Assembly (NCBI RefSeq): GCF_000143415.4
Contig: NW_003314344.1
Coordinates: 132,336-196,335 of the forward strand
Source: Selaginella moellendorffii
Lineage: Eukaryota; Streptophyta; Lycopodiopsida; Selaginellales; Selaginellaceae
Reading direction: 5' to 3'
Length of the DNA stretch: 64,000 bases
Within the stretch, counting starts at the first letter, position 1; every line of letters starts with the position of its first letter. Below the pieces are notes generated by a model. That model was not told the DNA's origin. It did no database searches and saw only the letters and a list, made by a program, of their open reading frames with translations. Shown here piece after piece: positions 25,333 through 36,131 of this stretch. The translations under genes and the position numbers were made by a program.

Positions 25333-27207
25333 ATGCCGTTGCCTGGATCGCTCGTCTCGATCGACCCAGCGGCGATTGCCAGGGAAGAATCCATTCGCCT
25401 CATCAAAAACTGCAAGACCCTAGCATCAGCCCGGAGAATCGAGTCTCTCATTCCCAATCGCGATCTCTACCTCTCGAATTTGCTGCTCCAGATGTATGGC
25501 CGCATCGGCAGCATTGGCGACGCGGCGAGGATCTTCGCGGCGATTCCCGACGGCGCCAAGAACTCCTTCTCTAGGGTTTTCATGCTCGCGGCATATGCCC
25601 GGGCCGGGCATCTTGACAAGGCCAGTACCGTGTTCGAATCCTTGCCCCACAAAACCCTCTTCTCCATGACGGCAATGCTGGATGCTTTGGTGCAAAATGG
25701 CTCTACGCAGCAAGCGAAAGATTTCTTCGACAGAATGCCCGAGAGGGACATAATCACCTGGACGACGATGCTCCGGGCATATTCCCGGGCCGGGCATCTT
25801 GTCGAGGCAAAGAATCTTTTTGATTCTATGCCAGGGTGGAACTACATCTCCTGGACAATTCTGCTTGATCTCTACCGTCGGATTTGTGACATTCCCGGAT
25901 TGCGTGACGTGTTTCAATCTATGCCGCAGAAAGATCTTGCTTCCTCGGCCACAGTGTTAATAGCATATGCCGAGGACGGGCATATTTGCGAAGCCAAAGC
26001 TCTCTTTGATTCCATGCCAATGTGGGATCTCGTCTCTTGGACCGCGATGCTAACGGTATATTCCAAATTTAAAACTAGGATAGCGCGAGAGTTCTTCGAC
26101 CGGGCGATGCCAGAGTTTGATGTGATTTCTTGCACTGCGATGCTGAATTCACACGCTCGGGACGGCGATTCAAAGCGAGCAAAGGAGATCTTTGATGCGA
26201 TGGAGGTTAGGAATCTTGTATCTTGGAATTCGCTGCTTTCTGCATTTGCCCACAGAGATCGGGAGCTCTGGAGTGTGAAATCTCTGTTTGATCAAATGCC
26301 TGAGAGGGATTCACTGTCTTGGAACTTGATGCTAGGTGCGTTATCACGACACGGAGATCTAAACGAGTTGAAGCATCTTTACTATTCGCGGCAAGAGGAT
26401 GATGTTGTTGCATCGACGATAATGTTCTCGGCGTATGCCCGAACTGGGCATATAATAGAAGCGCTAGAAATCTTCTCTGGATTAAAAGAAATCAATGTTA
26501 TTTCGTTTAATGCAATGGTAGGTGCTTGTGCTCAGAATTTTTATGTAGAAGAATGTAAGTATCTTTTTGATTCCTTCGAAAAACGCGACATTGTCTCTTG
26601 GACATGCTTACTTACAGCATATGCCCAATCCGGGCATTTTGATCAATCAAAGAGTATATTTGTCAGCATGCCAGAATGGAACATGTTTTCTTACAGTTTG
26701 ATGATAAAGGTTTTGGCACAAAACAGGAAGTTGGAAGAGGCTAGAAATTTATTTGATCAATCTTTAGAGAAAAGCATTGTCTTGTGGAACGCCTTGATCT
26801 CCGCACATTGCCAGAATGGTCAAATTCTTCTAGCAAGAAAGCTCTTTGATTCAATGCCGGAACGCGATTTAATCTCGTGGAATGCGATTCTGGCGGGTTT
26901 ATCCCAGACCTCGAATCCACAACACGCGTTTGATCTCTTCCATGAGATGATCTTTACAGAAACACCAGACGAGACGTCCTTCGCAAACATTCTTGCGGCG
27001 TGTGGCAGTGTCACCACAGCTCGGAGCTTCTTCCATTCCATGCTCTCGGATTTTAACATCGAATCCACGAAGATCCACTTCTCAGCCATGATTAATGTGC
27101 TTTGTCAAGCTCGCTACTTCTCTCACGCGCGAGAGCTCATGGAAACCATGCCCTTTGTGCCCGATTCTATCGATTGGATGTGCTCGAGAAAATCTTTAGC
27201 CTCTTAG
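25333..27207 (+). CDS. Intronless PPR protein, tandem 31-residue S-type repeats, truncated tail
   Basis: A single open frame gives 624 residues. About 17 repeats follow a 31-residue period, such as MPERDIITWTTMLRAYSRAG and MPMWDLVSWTAMLTVYSKFK. This matches the S/SS-type PPR motif rather than the 35-residue P motif. There is no E or DYW domain. The tail stops after MPFVPDSIDWM, where the paralogue at 36132-37847 continues with about 35 more residues, so the C-terminus looks truncated. It probably binds organellar RNA, although no clear transit peptide is visible. The ATG at 25333 is the first in frame and lies 83 bp from the divergent AlaRS start. Confidence 0.85.
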   Translation: MPLPGSLVSIDPAAIAREESIRLIKNCKTLASARRIESLIPNRDLYLSNLLLQMYGRIGSIGDAARIFAAIPDGAKNSFSRVFMLAAYARAGHLDKASTVFESLPHKTLFSMTAMLDALVQNGSTQQAKDFFDRMPERDIITWTTMLRAYSRAGHLVEAKNLFDSMPGWNYISWTILLDLYRRICDIPGLRDVFQSMPQKDLASSATVLIAYAEDGHICEAKALFDSMPMWDLVSWTAMLTVYSKFKTRIAREFFDRAMPEFDVISCTAMLNSHARDGDSKRAKEIFDAMEVRNLVSWNSLLSAFAHRDRELWSVKSLFDQMPERDSLSWNLMLGALSRHGDLNELKHLYYSRQEDDVVASTIMFSAYARTGHIIEALEIFSGLKEINVISFNAMVGACAQNFYVEECKYLFDSFEKRDIVSWTCLLTAYAQSGHFDQSKSIFVSMPEWNMFSYSLMIKVLAQNRKLEEARNLFDQSLEKSIVLWNALISAHCQNGQILLARKLFDSMPERDLISWNAILAGLSQTSNPQHAFDLFHEMIFTETPDETSFANILAACGSVTTARSFFHSMLSDFNIESTKIHFSAMINVLCQARYFSHARELMETMPFVPDSIDWMCSRKSLAS

Positions 27208-27369
27208 ATTTATTTCTAGGGTTTCTCGGGTTAGGGTTTTTGGGGCGAGGGGCGAATCTGTGCATGGCGCGTCTCCGATCCTCCGGGCCTGGAATCCGGT
27301 ATGAGAATGGGACTAGGGAGTAGAATCTAGGCGGCGAGCACAGCAGCGAGTGTTCTCGGGTCCGCGGCT

Positions 27370-30300
27370 ATGGACGAAGACGACGATTTTGGAGATCTCT
27401 ATGCTGGATTGGGCGGGAGCGGCGACGCCGAGGCCCCGCGTGCTCCAGCGGCAGCTCCAGCGCCTGGATTCAGCTTGGAAGAGGAGGACGAGGACGATTA
27501 TCCTGGCTTTGGCGGGGATGATAGCGCCAGGGTCGCCGCTGGAGGTTCTTTAAACAATGGGTCGGCCAAAGGAGCTGGTAATCGGGGCGAAGAATTCTCG
27601 GACAACGAGTCCGGAAGAAATGCTGCCGAGGGGTCCGAGAGCGACAGTGACGATGATCTCCAGATTGTGCTCAACAATGTCAAGCGCGCTCCTCCAGAGG
27701 CTGAGGCTCCAGCCCTGGGGGAGAGCAATGAAGAAGCGGAAGAAGTACCGACCGCAAACCAGCCCTGGTTGGACGAGCAATCCACTCTGTCGGATCAAGT
27801 TCCAGCGTCGCAGCCGCCTCTCGGAGTTCCTCTGGGAGGTCCTCCTGGGATTTTGCCTCCTGGTTTGCTGCCTGGCGATCAAGTTGGTGCTGCTAGGCCA
27901 CCTGTGGTAAATCCTGGTGGTCCTCTGCGCCCGCCCGGGAAGTTTATGCATCATGCACAGTTCAAGGTACCTCGTTTTTTTTCTTTTTTTTTGTTTGGTT
28001 AGCAACCCTGATTGTGATGCGCCATTGAACTGCAGTATGTGCGAGCTCCAATGTCTGGTCCTGCCATGAACAGTGCCCCTGGTCCGGGACTGGGAAGAGG
28101 AACTTTTCCTCCGGGTCCTTGGGGTCCTGGAAAGGGACCTCCGCTTCTTGGTTCTGGTCCGTCAAGGCCTTGGTCTGGTCCTGGTGGCTATCCGCATACA
28201 GAGTTTCATCTTCCCCCAACCAAGTAAGCTAAAAAGTACGTCTAATGTGTAAGCTTCCTTCTTTCCCGGAATGTCCAGGACTGTTTTTGATATGGACTTG
28301 GATGCTATGGACGATAAACCATGGAGGAATGTTACTGCGGATATCACTGACTACTTCAATTTTGGCTTCAATGAGAATTCTTGGAGGCAATATTGTCAGC
28401 AACTGGTATGCTATAATTCTCCTCGCATTCTTATCTCAAGGTTAACTGCAGAGTCAACTTCGACTGGAGGCCACGATGCAAAGCAAAATCAGTGTTTATG
28501 AAAGTGGTCGTTCGGAACAGGTGAATACATTCTTTCTACGCGAATTTTTTTTAGAATCGTTGAAACAGCCAATCGGTCGTGCAATTCAAGTGGAAGGTGG
28601 AGTGGGAGAGAGGCGACCATCCTACGATCTTAGGCGTGGCAGAAATCGTGACTCTAGTGATATTATAGAGGTGAGTGTTTTCGGCAGGATTATTCAGGCT
28701 AATTTGTGACTTTGCAGATAGTCTTGAAAGACGTAGAAGTGGAGACCCCCGTGCCTTTTCTTGATCGAATGGACATGGGTGAGAGTGATTACGACATGGG
28801 CCATGAACAAGATGGGCCAGACCCGCGGGCAGGGCCTCTGTTGGGAAGAAACCCGTATATGGATGCAGAAGTTCCTCCTTTTTTTCCAATGGGAAGACCG
28901 CGAGGTCCATACCATCGAATGTTTCCTGGGGGCTTTGGTGGCAGGTGCGCTTTTACGTTACGTTTTCTGATCTTTAAAACATGATTGTGCAGGGGCGGAG
29001 TCATGAGGCCGCCATTCTACGAGCCTGGAATGCCTCCACTCCCATTGCAGATGCGGCCAGAAGGATTTTCAGTTGGTGCTCCTAATGATTTTAATGAGCC
29101 AAGGTAGGCTTAGTTTCCTGTTTGTAATCAAGGTCTGAGAGCACCTTTTAATGGTTTCAGGAGAGCATCAAACAGAAGTTCGCAGGGGCGCGCGGGACTA
29201 GATGAAGAACATAGCAGTGGCAGTGTTGCTGTCAAAGACGACCGCAAGCATTCAGATAGCAGGGATGCGAAGGATGACAGACGTTCGAGAGGCAGTCGAG
29301 ATCAGGCGAAGGCTGAGGACGAAGAGAAGTCTGATGAGCACAAGAAACCTCTTTCTGAGGACAAACATGACCAGGGACGGAGATACTCCGATTCACGTTC
29401 ACAAAAGGAGGGGCACAAAAAACCGAGTGAGGTCGAGAGGTCCAGCTACAGTGATGACGAAGATCACAAGTCCAGGCATCGAAGTCGCAAGGAAAATAAT
29501 GGCGAAGGAGACCGGCACTCATGGCAGGCGAAAGCTGCCAGCGACGACAAGTACAAAAGATCGGAGCGAGGAGAAAAAGATCAACGGAAGGATGAGGACT
29601 GGGCAAAAAAATCTTATCGAGAACGGGACGACGTGAGGTGGAAGGAAGAGGAAGCTCGAAGGTCGAGAGGGAAGGAGGAAGATGTCTCGCGCAGCAGCAG
29701 AAGGGAAGACGAAGGACGGAAAAGAGACAAGGCAGAGGAGTACCATTCCCGGAAGGACAGGGAGGAGTCCTGGAAACGGGACAGAGACCGGGATGACCCT
29801 CAGAAGCGAAGGTCTGCTTACGACGACGGCTACGAGAGGAGGGACAGAGACGAAGACAGGTACTCGGATCGGAGCAGACGCCATGGTTATGAAGAGGAAG
29901 ACGAGTATCTGCGCCGGAGAAGTAAGCACTCTGATCGAAAAGACTATCGCGACGAGGAAGAGTACTCGTACGACCACCGCGGTGGAAGCTCTCGTGGCGG
30001 ACGAGAACACTCGGATGATAGATACAAGGAGGAAGAGAGGGTGTACAGAGACAAGTATGGATGGAGCAGCAGAGGCAGGGACGATAGCAGCAGGCGAAAT
30101 GGTTCGACTTCCGACTACTTGGATGAAAAGGAGAGGAAGAAGCGGAAGACTGATGATTATCAGAAAAGTGCCCATGCAGAGAAGGTACTCGTATCGCCTG
30201 CATGAAGCTGATCTCCCCCTTGGCATCGTCGGTTATATACTTTTGCGATTTCGTTTTCTAGCTGACTGCCTGTGTATGTACATATGATGCATTTTGATCA

Positions 30301-30954
30301 TGCTAGGCAGGCAGGCAGCTTTCTTCTCTCCTTTTTTTTCATACGGCTAGGCAGGCTCATATATGTTTACGTGACTGGCGTTTCTGCCTTTCGTCTCTAA
30401 TCGTGACTCTTTCAAGCTCAGATGAACTGATGAAACCGGAGACTTAGCCGAGGGTGTTGGTTTGATTGATGGATTTTTTACAGGTGCAAGCCAGAGAGAC
30501 CACCGAGGACGAGGCAGCCGCGGCGGTGACAACGGTGGCACACGAGAAGAAGCGATCTTCCAGGAGCGAAGCTCATCACGGCGGCCGGGGAGGAGATGAC
30601 AGTTACTACTCCGACGAGGGGGATGACGATGATAAGCACAGGAAAGGCAGGTCCAAGATGGAGAGGCTTAACAGGGAAAGGCCGACGATCGATGATCAGG
30701 AAGAGAAACTTGGGAAGGTTGCTGCCAGGTCCCAGGATCCAGTGAAAGGATCCACGACGACTCTGGGTGGATCATCGGCAGCGAGCAGTGGAGAGAAAGT
30801 GGATCCATTCGCGAAGAGGCGCGAGAGGTTCCAGTCGCAAAAGCCCGATAGCTCCGCCGAGAAGACGAAGAAAACCAACGAGAAAGCTTCCATCCAGGCC
30901 GATACGTCGGAGTTTAAGCACGAGAGACCGGCGAGGAAGCGACGTTGGGCTTAG
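27370..30954 (+). CDS. FIPS5: FIP1-like pre-mRNA polyadenylation factor (FIPS5 type)
   Basis: Nine exons (27370-27966, 28036-28223, 28279-28405, 28452-28520, 28569-28670, 28718-28944, 28993-29103, 29161-30184, 30484-30954) give 971 residues. The acidic N-terminus (MDEDDDFGDLYAGLG) is followed by a Pro/Gly-rich region. The Fip1 motif VFDMDLDAMDDKPWRN-VTADITDYFNFGFNENSW spans about residues 263-300. Next comes MQSKISVYESGRSEQ, a conserved plant FIP1 block. The long C-terminal half is rich in Arg/Asp/Glu/Ser (RE/RS-like) and ends in a basic KRRWA. FIP1 links poly(A) polymerase to CPSF in nuclear 3' end formation. The last intron (30185-30483, 299 bp) is by far the longest found in the window. 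Confidence 0.93.
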
Positions 30955-31269
30955 CGAAAAATCGGGCCAACCATACCAATGTATTTATTCTTTGCTAAAG
31001 TTTTTTTACTTGAATGGCCGGATCGGACGGCTAAGATTCTTGCCAACGTGGCGGTTTACTGGCCGTCCACGTCATTGTGATCGAGATCATTATCTGCATT
31101 CCTATGAGACCACGTCACCCAAGGGGAAAGTAATATTACAGGATTTTTCTAGTGCTAGGGTTTTGCGAGCTTCGATCGAGAGGTATGGCGCATTCTGGCG
31201 AAATATTGATGGCGCCGACCGAAATGTCGATCGATTTCTTGCAGGAGTTACTGTAGATCGAGAATCGAG
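30955..31269. promoter_or_regulatory. Upstream region of the SP-RING gene with two CACGTCA sites
   Basis: CACGTCA occurs at 31068-31074 and 31111-31117, 150-200 bp before the ATG at 31270. These are TGACGTG-type bZIP half sites. The FIP1 3' UTR occupies the left part. No TATA box is evident. Confidence 0.45.
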
Positions 31270-33690
31270 ATGACTGCCGCTCAGCTGGGAGAGTGCCTGT
31301 CCTACGTCGTTTCCAGGTCTGGAAAGGTCCTGGATTCGTGCGGCCGGGTGTTACAGGACATTGTCCCGACAAATGCTCCAGATGCCGCTCGAGCGCTTCC
31401 ACTGGCGTCGTTCGAGGGAGAGCCCGAGAGTTTCTTCAATCTGGCAGCTATGGTGCTAGCGTCCGGGGACTCCATTCCTCCCAGCGCCGCCGCCAAAAAG
31501 AGGAAGTTCCATCAGCTTGCCTCTCGCAAGCCGGCCTTGGAGAAGAAAGGCCAAAGGACTTGCGTGTGGGATGACGAGGTCGGTTCGCTTGAGGATGTTG
31601 CCCGAGCGATCTTGCGGAGGCAAAAGAGAGTGTTTGGACGGAAGAGCTCGCGCGGACACTCCGAGCGGCACCGCAGGCTGGTCCAGCATCTCAAAGTTGG
31701 CGTCTCTCAGATGTTTATCCTGCAAAGGTAAACGTTTTGCGTTTCTCTTTGAGCTCAGTAGACGCGCCTGAGAGGATGCTTTGCAGGTGGGAAAGAGGCT
31801 CGCGAGAGCTCCCCGCAAGGTGGGCGTCTTGGCTCTTGAAGATGTTGAGGAGGACCAAACCACCTCCGCAAGCTTTGCAACGCTTTCTTTTTACCGCCAT
31901 AGTCGCGATACTTCCCGTCATTTGTTGCAGTCTTGTGTGCCAAACGCTTAGCATCCTGCCTGACTCGGAGGTAAGCTTTATAGATCTTCTCAACAACATA
32001 ACTCATACTGTAGTTTTTTCTAATGTATTTTACTCTCAGGTCCTAAAGTCTGTGGACATCCTGTGTAGTGCACTTGAGAAGAGCTGGGCGTGTTTCTCTC
32101 CTTTCCAGTGGGAGATTCTCGAAGAACGCATATACCAGTGCAAGCAAGTGCGACAAAAGGCAGGGACATGGCTGGAGAGACGGTCAAAACCACGAAACAA
32201 TCTACCTCTTCTCGAAACGAGCATGGTAACAACTGTTCTTTAATGCTCTCTTGGGTTTGAGCACGACTTGTTTTTTGGCAGCCCATGCAAAGTGACAATC
32301 AGCGTGCCAGAAAAGCGGATGATCCGTCCTTGTCAAGTTCGTCCGATGAATACGCAGTTTACAACGACGAGCAATTGAGTAACGAGTTGGTGCTGTCCGA
32401 AGGAGTGAATGCGCTGGTTGGTAACATTAATTATCTGGAGTGGAACTGTATGCCTGATTCATGGCACATTCCTTCCGAGCAGGTTCGACGGGCTCTGCGC
32501 GAACGACAGATTCTACCTTATTTCAAAAAGAATCCTGCTCCTTGCATCGACGCTACTGCAGTACCCGGTAAGAGTGTCTTCCTCTCTTTTTAAATATCCC
32601 GATAATTCTATGTCCTGTTTTACAGTCTCTACGCAGTGCCCATTATCTGGGTCGCGTTTAAAGGTGGATGGAATAGAAGTTTCCTGGAAAGAGTTTTCGT
32701 AATTAACAGTGATACTGTCTCCAGGTCCCTGCACGAGGAATGTCATGCACGCACTTAACTTGCTTTGACTTGGAGTGCTACTTGAAGGTGATTATATTCT
32801 CGATCGCTAACATGTGTTTCCTGACGTACGCTGATGGCATAATTTTCAGGAAAATGCGGAGCTTGCAGCCGGTATTGATAAACAAACAGAAGCTACAATG
32901 TGGCGATGTCCATATTGTGGCTCTGATGCCACTTGGCCCCAGATCGTAGTGGACGGCTTTATTTTAAGGTGAAGTTGTCGGCTTGTCGCAATCTCCTCCC
33001 CCAGATTTTTTATTCACTGTGTTTGTCATCGTTCAAACTACCTGCTCACTGTTTTCTATCTCCAGGATACTCAAAGCGTTGCCTGGCAATATTCCAGCGG
33101 TTTTAATCTGGCCAGATGGAAGGTGGGGTGCCATGGAAACTATTCCCGTCGAGAAGAAAGAGAACTCGAGTGGCAACGATAACAATCACGATGACTATCA
33201 CACTGGTCTGTCACGCGTTGGTACAGTAATGTCACAGCAACAGGGGCGCAACGTCAAGCCACGCCTGGACGAGACGGACGAGTCAACGTGGGACGTGAAA
33301 GACGACAGATCTCGGGGAAGCCGTCGGCTGGACGGTGACGTATCAGGCAACGAGGCCTCGTGTGACCGAGTTACTACGTCGGCTGGCACTTCCAGCAACA
33401 AGTCGGACGATGAGCAGGCTGGAGGACTAAGTCACGATGTTGATCACGCGACGGCAGCGATGAAAGATGGTGCCGCGGTTGACTTGCCTGCTGCTCCGAG
33501 CAGGATTCTCCCGGTTCTACTCGAAATCAACCTCCAAGATCTGATCAAGAGCACGCTGAACAAGGCCAGGTCCAACGAGGCAGCAGAGGCCAGCGAGCAG
33601 GGATTAAACGTGTGTGAGGGACAGCGAGGTTGCTTCAAGCCCATCGTGACGCGCGTGGAGCCTTTCAGCGTGTCTCGGGGCTATGGCTGA
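31270..33690 (+). CDS. SP-RING (Miz-type) zinc finger protein, likely SUMO E3 ligase-like
   Basis: Eight exons (31270-31727, 31787-31970, 32040-32225, 32282-32567, 32626-32663, 32725-32787, 32850-32968, 33066-33690) give 652 residues. Splicing at 32787/32850 assembles an SP-RING: GMSCTHLTCFDLECYLK (Cys392, His394, Cys397), then WRCPYCGSDATWPQIVVDGF (Cys425, Cys428). The preceding block STQCPLSGSRLKVPARG matches the strand that usually leads into this domain. SP-RING proteins of the PIAS/SIZ/PIAL type promote SUMO transfer in the nucleus. The N-terminal half has no SAP or PINIT domain that I can recognise, and the C-terminus is acidic and low-complexity. I therefore assign the domain firmly and the subfamily not at all. 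Confidence 0.85.
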
Positions 33691-33892
33691 TAAAAACTAA
33701 ATGAGGAGGGAGTGTGGTACCACGTTGTTTTTAATGCTAACCAGCTGGTTGGTGCTTTTTTTCTTATTCTGTGTGTTTTTCTTCTATTTTTTAATGTTTG
33801 GTGCAGTGGAGTGTTCCATGGGAGGAAGTCTGCTGCCACAAGGTACAAAAACATTTCGTTTTTTTTATCTTTTCTTCTGAGCTTTTCCATCG

Positions 33893-34267
33893 TTAGAAAG
33901 CGTTGGCCTCGCTCAGCTGGCGGAGGAGCCTGCCACTGATGTGATCAGCCATCAATCGATCCAGTCCTCCGACGAGCTTTCCCCCAACAAAAATCAGAGG
34001 TATCGGCTGTTTACTCCCTGCTAAGTTCGCTAAAACTCTTTCTACCTCTACTCCATCCTCGCAGTCAGTATCGATATCAAACAAAGTGGGACAAACTCCC
34101 AGCTTGGAGAAGAGCTCCCTCACAACCAGGCTCACGCAGCAAGAGCTTGCACAGATGACAAGCACGGGGCATTGGTGGATGAGCGTGTGAATCAACTGTG
34201 GAGTCGTGTGGAGCTTGGAAGTCACCTCTTCCGGGCTTGATGCCGACGAATCAAAGCTAAAAGCCAT
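33893..34267 (-). CDS. CC-type glutaredoxin (ROXY-like)
   Basis: A single exon gives 124 residues from the ATG at 34267; the frame is open further upstream but without ATG. The thioredoxin fold is recognisable: CPVLVICASSCCVSLVVREL carries the CC active site (SCCVS; CCxC/CCxS is plant-specific), followed by GVCPTLFDIDTD and the glutathione-binding PIPLIFVGGKLVGGLDRLMA. It ends in LSEANAF rather than the ALWL tail that recruits TOPLESS in many angiosperm ROXYs, so the repressor interaction may be missing. Such proteins work with TGA bZIP factors in development and nitrogen or stress signalling. Confidence 0.9.
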   Translation of the reverse strand: MAFSFDSSASSPEEVTSKLHTTPQLIHTLIHQCPVLVICASSCCVSLVVRELFSKLGVCPTLFDIDTDCEDGVEVERVLANLAGSKQPIPLIFVGGKLVGGLDRLMADHISGRLLRQLSEANAF

Positions 34268-35019
34268 GATGAGCGAGACCGTTGCTGCTGCTACTCGAGA
34301 AACGCATTGTCCTCCACTCCAAGATTGGCAATTCACAAGCGGAAGAACTGGATAGATGAGATCAAACGAAGAAATCCGGATTGAAGCAGCCAAGCAAGTG
34401 AAAGGAGAGAGGGAGAGAGGGATCCAGACAGGGGAAATATATCTGGAAGTGGGGAGGAGGGATACTTATTTATATGGCCCTCGGGGAGGAGCTTTGCTTT
34501 GGAAGTCCCAGACTTATTGACATATGGATTTTGGGAAGCAAAGGAGTTGTTTCCAATTGGTGGTGATGTCATGCTCTTGTCACACACTCGTCATTGCTTT
34601 GGAGATCTTTTTTCAAACGACAGCATGATGAAATGCAATTTACGTAAATAAAATGCTTTAATCATGCTTTGAAATGCAATAAGTTATTTAGAGATAACCA
34701 AACCAAAGATATCCGGGTAAATGCATAAAATTTCTGAGATAAATAAATAGAGAGCTTTTAGGTTAATTCCTTAGGAAAAAAAGAAATATATGATTTGTAC
34801 AAACCACACTATGTTTATAATTTAGTCAGAACCATTACTTATTCTAGTAAAAATCATGAAAAAATCTTATAGCTTAATTAGGAACGATTATGAGGATAAG
34901 ATAATCGATCGTACTAAATTTAGTTTTTTCTTCATTCTGTTTAGGTTTCAATCGTGGCAAGGTATGTATGTATGAATGAGAATTTCTTTGCTAAGGATCT
35001 TCTAATCTCTATTAATTAG
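34268..35019. other. Glutaredoxin promoter and AT-rich spacer
   Basis: A TATA box for the glutaredoxin gene, TATAAATA on the minus strand, lies at 34474-34467, about 200 bp before its ATG. Purine-rich sequence (34400-34430) falls in the probable leader. From 34600 the DNA becomes strongly AT-rich and merges into the first Dof-like gene. Upstream exons of that gene may lie here, for example a mini-exon near 34946-34961 between TTTAG and GTATGT. Confidence 0.45.
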
Positions 35020-35596
35020 TAACAATAATGTACAAGAGTATAATTCACAGCATAAATGCCAAGATGAAGAACCCACAATATGCCCTCGTTGCAGCTCTGT
35101 TGACACTAAATTTTGTTATAACAACAACAAAAAAGCTTCACAGCCGCGATATCGATGCAACTCGTGCAAACGGAAATTCACCAAAGGTGGCAGGATTAGA
35201 TTTGTACCACCCAAGAAACCGGAGAGGCAAAGGGGAACAGTGACTAATGGCACTAAGTCCAGAAGCAAGGGTTCCAGGATAAAATCTAAGCAATCCTCCA
35301 GGACTTTATCCAAGAATACTACAGTTGTGTTAAGTGTCTCCGATGAATCTGAGGATGAAACTTATCTTGAGGAAGAATCCTTAGAGGAAGAAGATGAAGA
35401 TGAAGAGAGTGATAGCCGGAATCAAGCTAACAAGAAAATAATCAAGAGAGAAAGAAAAGATTATCAAGTGGTAAGGAAGAATTACAAGCACTTAATAACT
35501 GCTAAGGAATTTAATTTCGCTACTCCTTGGTATAAGGTTGCATTTAACAAGATCAAGAATGCCATTCTAGATGGTTATAATGGCATTGTTTATTGA
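35020..35596 (+). CDS. Divergent Dof-like zinc finger protein (3' exon, start unresolved)
   Basis: The frame is open from 35006 to the stop at 35594-35596 but has no ATG before the zinc finger, so an upstream exon joined at the acceptor near 35019 is likely. The finger reads [20 protein letters not shown], then [19 protein letters not shown]. This aligns with the Dof pattern CPRCxSxxTKFCYYNNYxxxQPRxxCxxCxRYWTxGG. The four zinc Cys are kept, but RYWT is RKFT. The rest has a Ser-rich basic stretch, an acidic run ([20 protein letters not shown]) and a basic tail. Base composition is far more AT-rich than that of neighbouring genes. Dof proteins bind AAAG in promoters; whether this one still does is open. 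Confidence 0.65.
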
Positions 35597-36131
35597 ACCA
35601 ATAAATAAATTAATATTACTTCACATATATTTTCTTTCTTTTGCTCATATGTGTGTAAGTATATGTTACATGAAAATTTCAATCAGAACCTCATGGCCCT
35701 GACCCATATTTCCTTCATCTCTCGCAGCTCAGGAGGCCAAAGAGCCCGCAACAAGCCACAGGGTCACTTTTGAGGACGCGTTCTTCCTCGTGCCTACTTT
35801 CTTCGCCTCACCATCTGTGGCTTGTTTGCGGTGATGATCTCGCCATCTTCTGGGCGATCGATCGCGTGCTCTCGGCTCTCGGGACCAGGATCACGACTGT
35901 TGAAGTCTTTGACAGCTTCGACTAGTGAAGATCCAGCTTTCCTGGCCGCCATCATGGGCTTTCCGGGGTACTCCTGTCCATGATCATGCAGAAGTCTCTT
36001 ACAGCTTCGATAAATGATGATCTCGCCATCTTCGGCTTTCTGGGGGCTTTCCGGGGTATACTCCTGTTCGATGTTGTTGGGCGATCTTGAGCTAAAAGGT
36101 GTTAAACTATTTACTCTCTCACTCAAAAAAT
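35597..36131. other. Spacer with rearranged Dof-like gene fragments and an imperfect 90-bp repeat
   Basis: Two short matches to the Dof-like gene at 38077-38757 are present. The complement of about 35764-35790 matches 38520-38546 (GAGGAAGAACGCGTCCTCAA core), and the plus strand at about 35733-35760 matches about 38367-38396. The opposite orientations point to a rearranged duplicate. Two imperfect units of about 90 bp sit at about 35904-35990 and 35991-36080, sharing GACAGCTTCGA / TACAGCTTCGA and GGGCTTTCCGGGGTA. A 113-codon minus-strand frame across this region is probably relic. Confidence 0.5.

Noticed and set aside
29232-30226. Long minus-strand frames opposite FIP1 exon 8
   Set aside because: They are antisense to Arg/Ser/Asp-rich coding sequence, whose biased codons keep the opposite strand open. 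FIP1 homology settles the strand.
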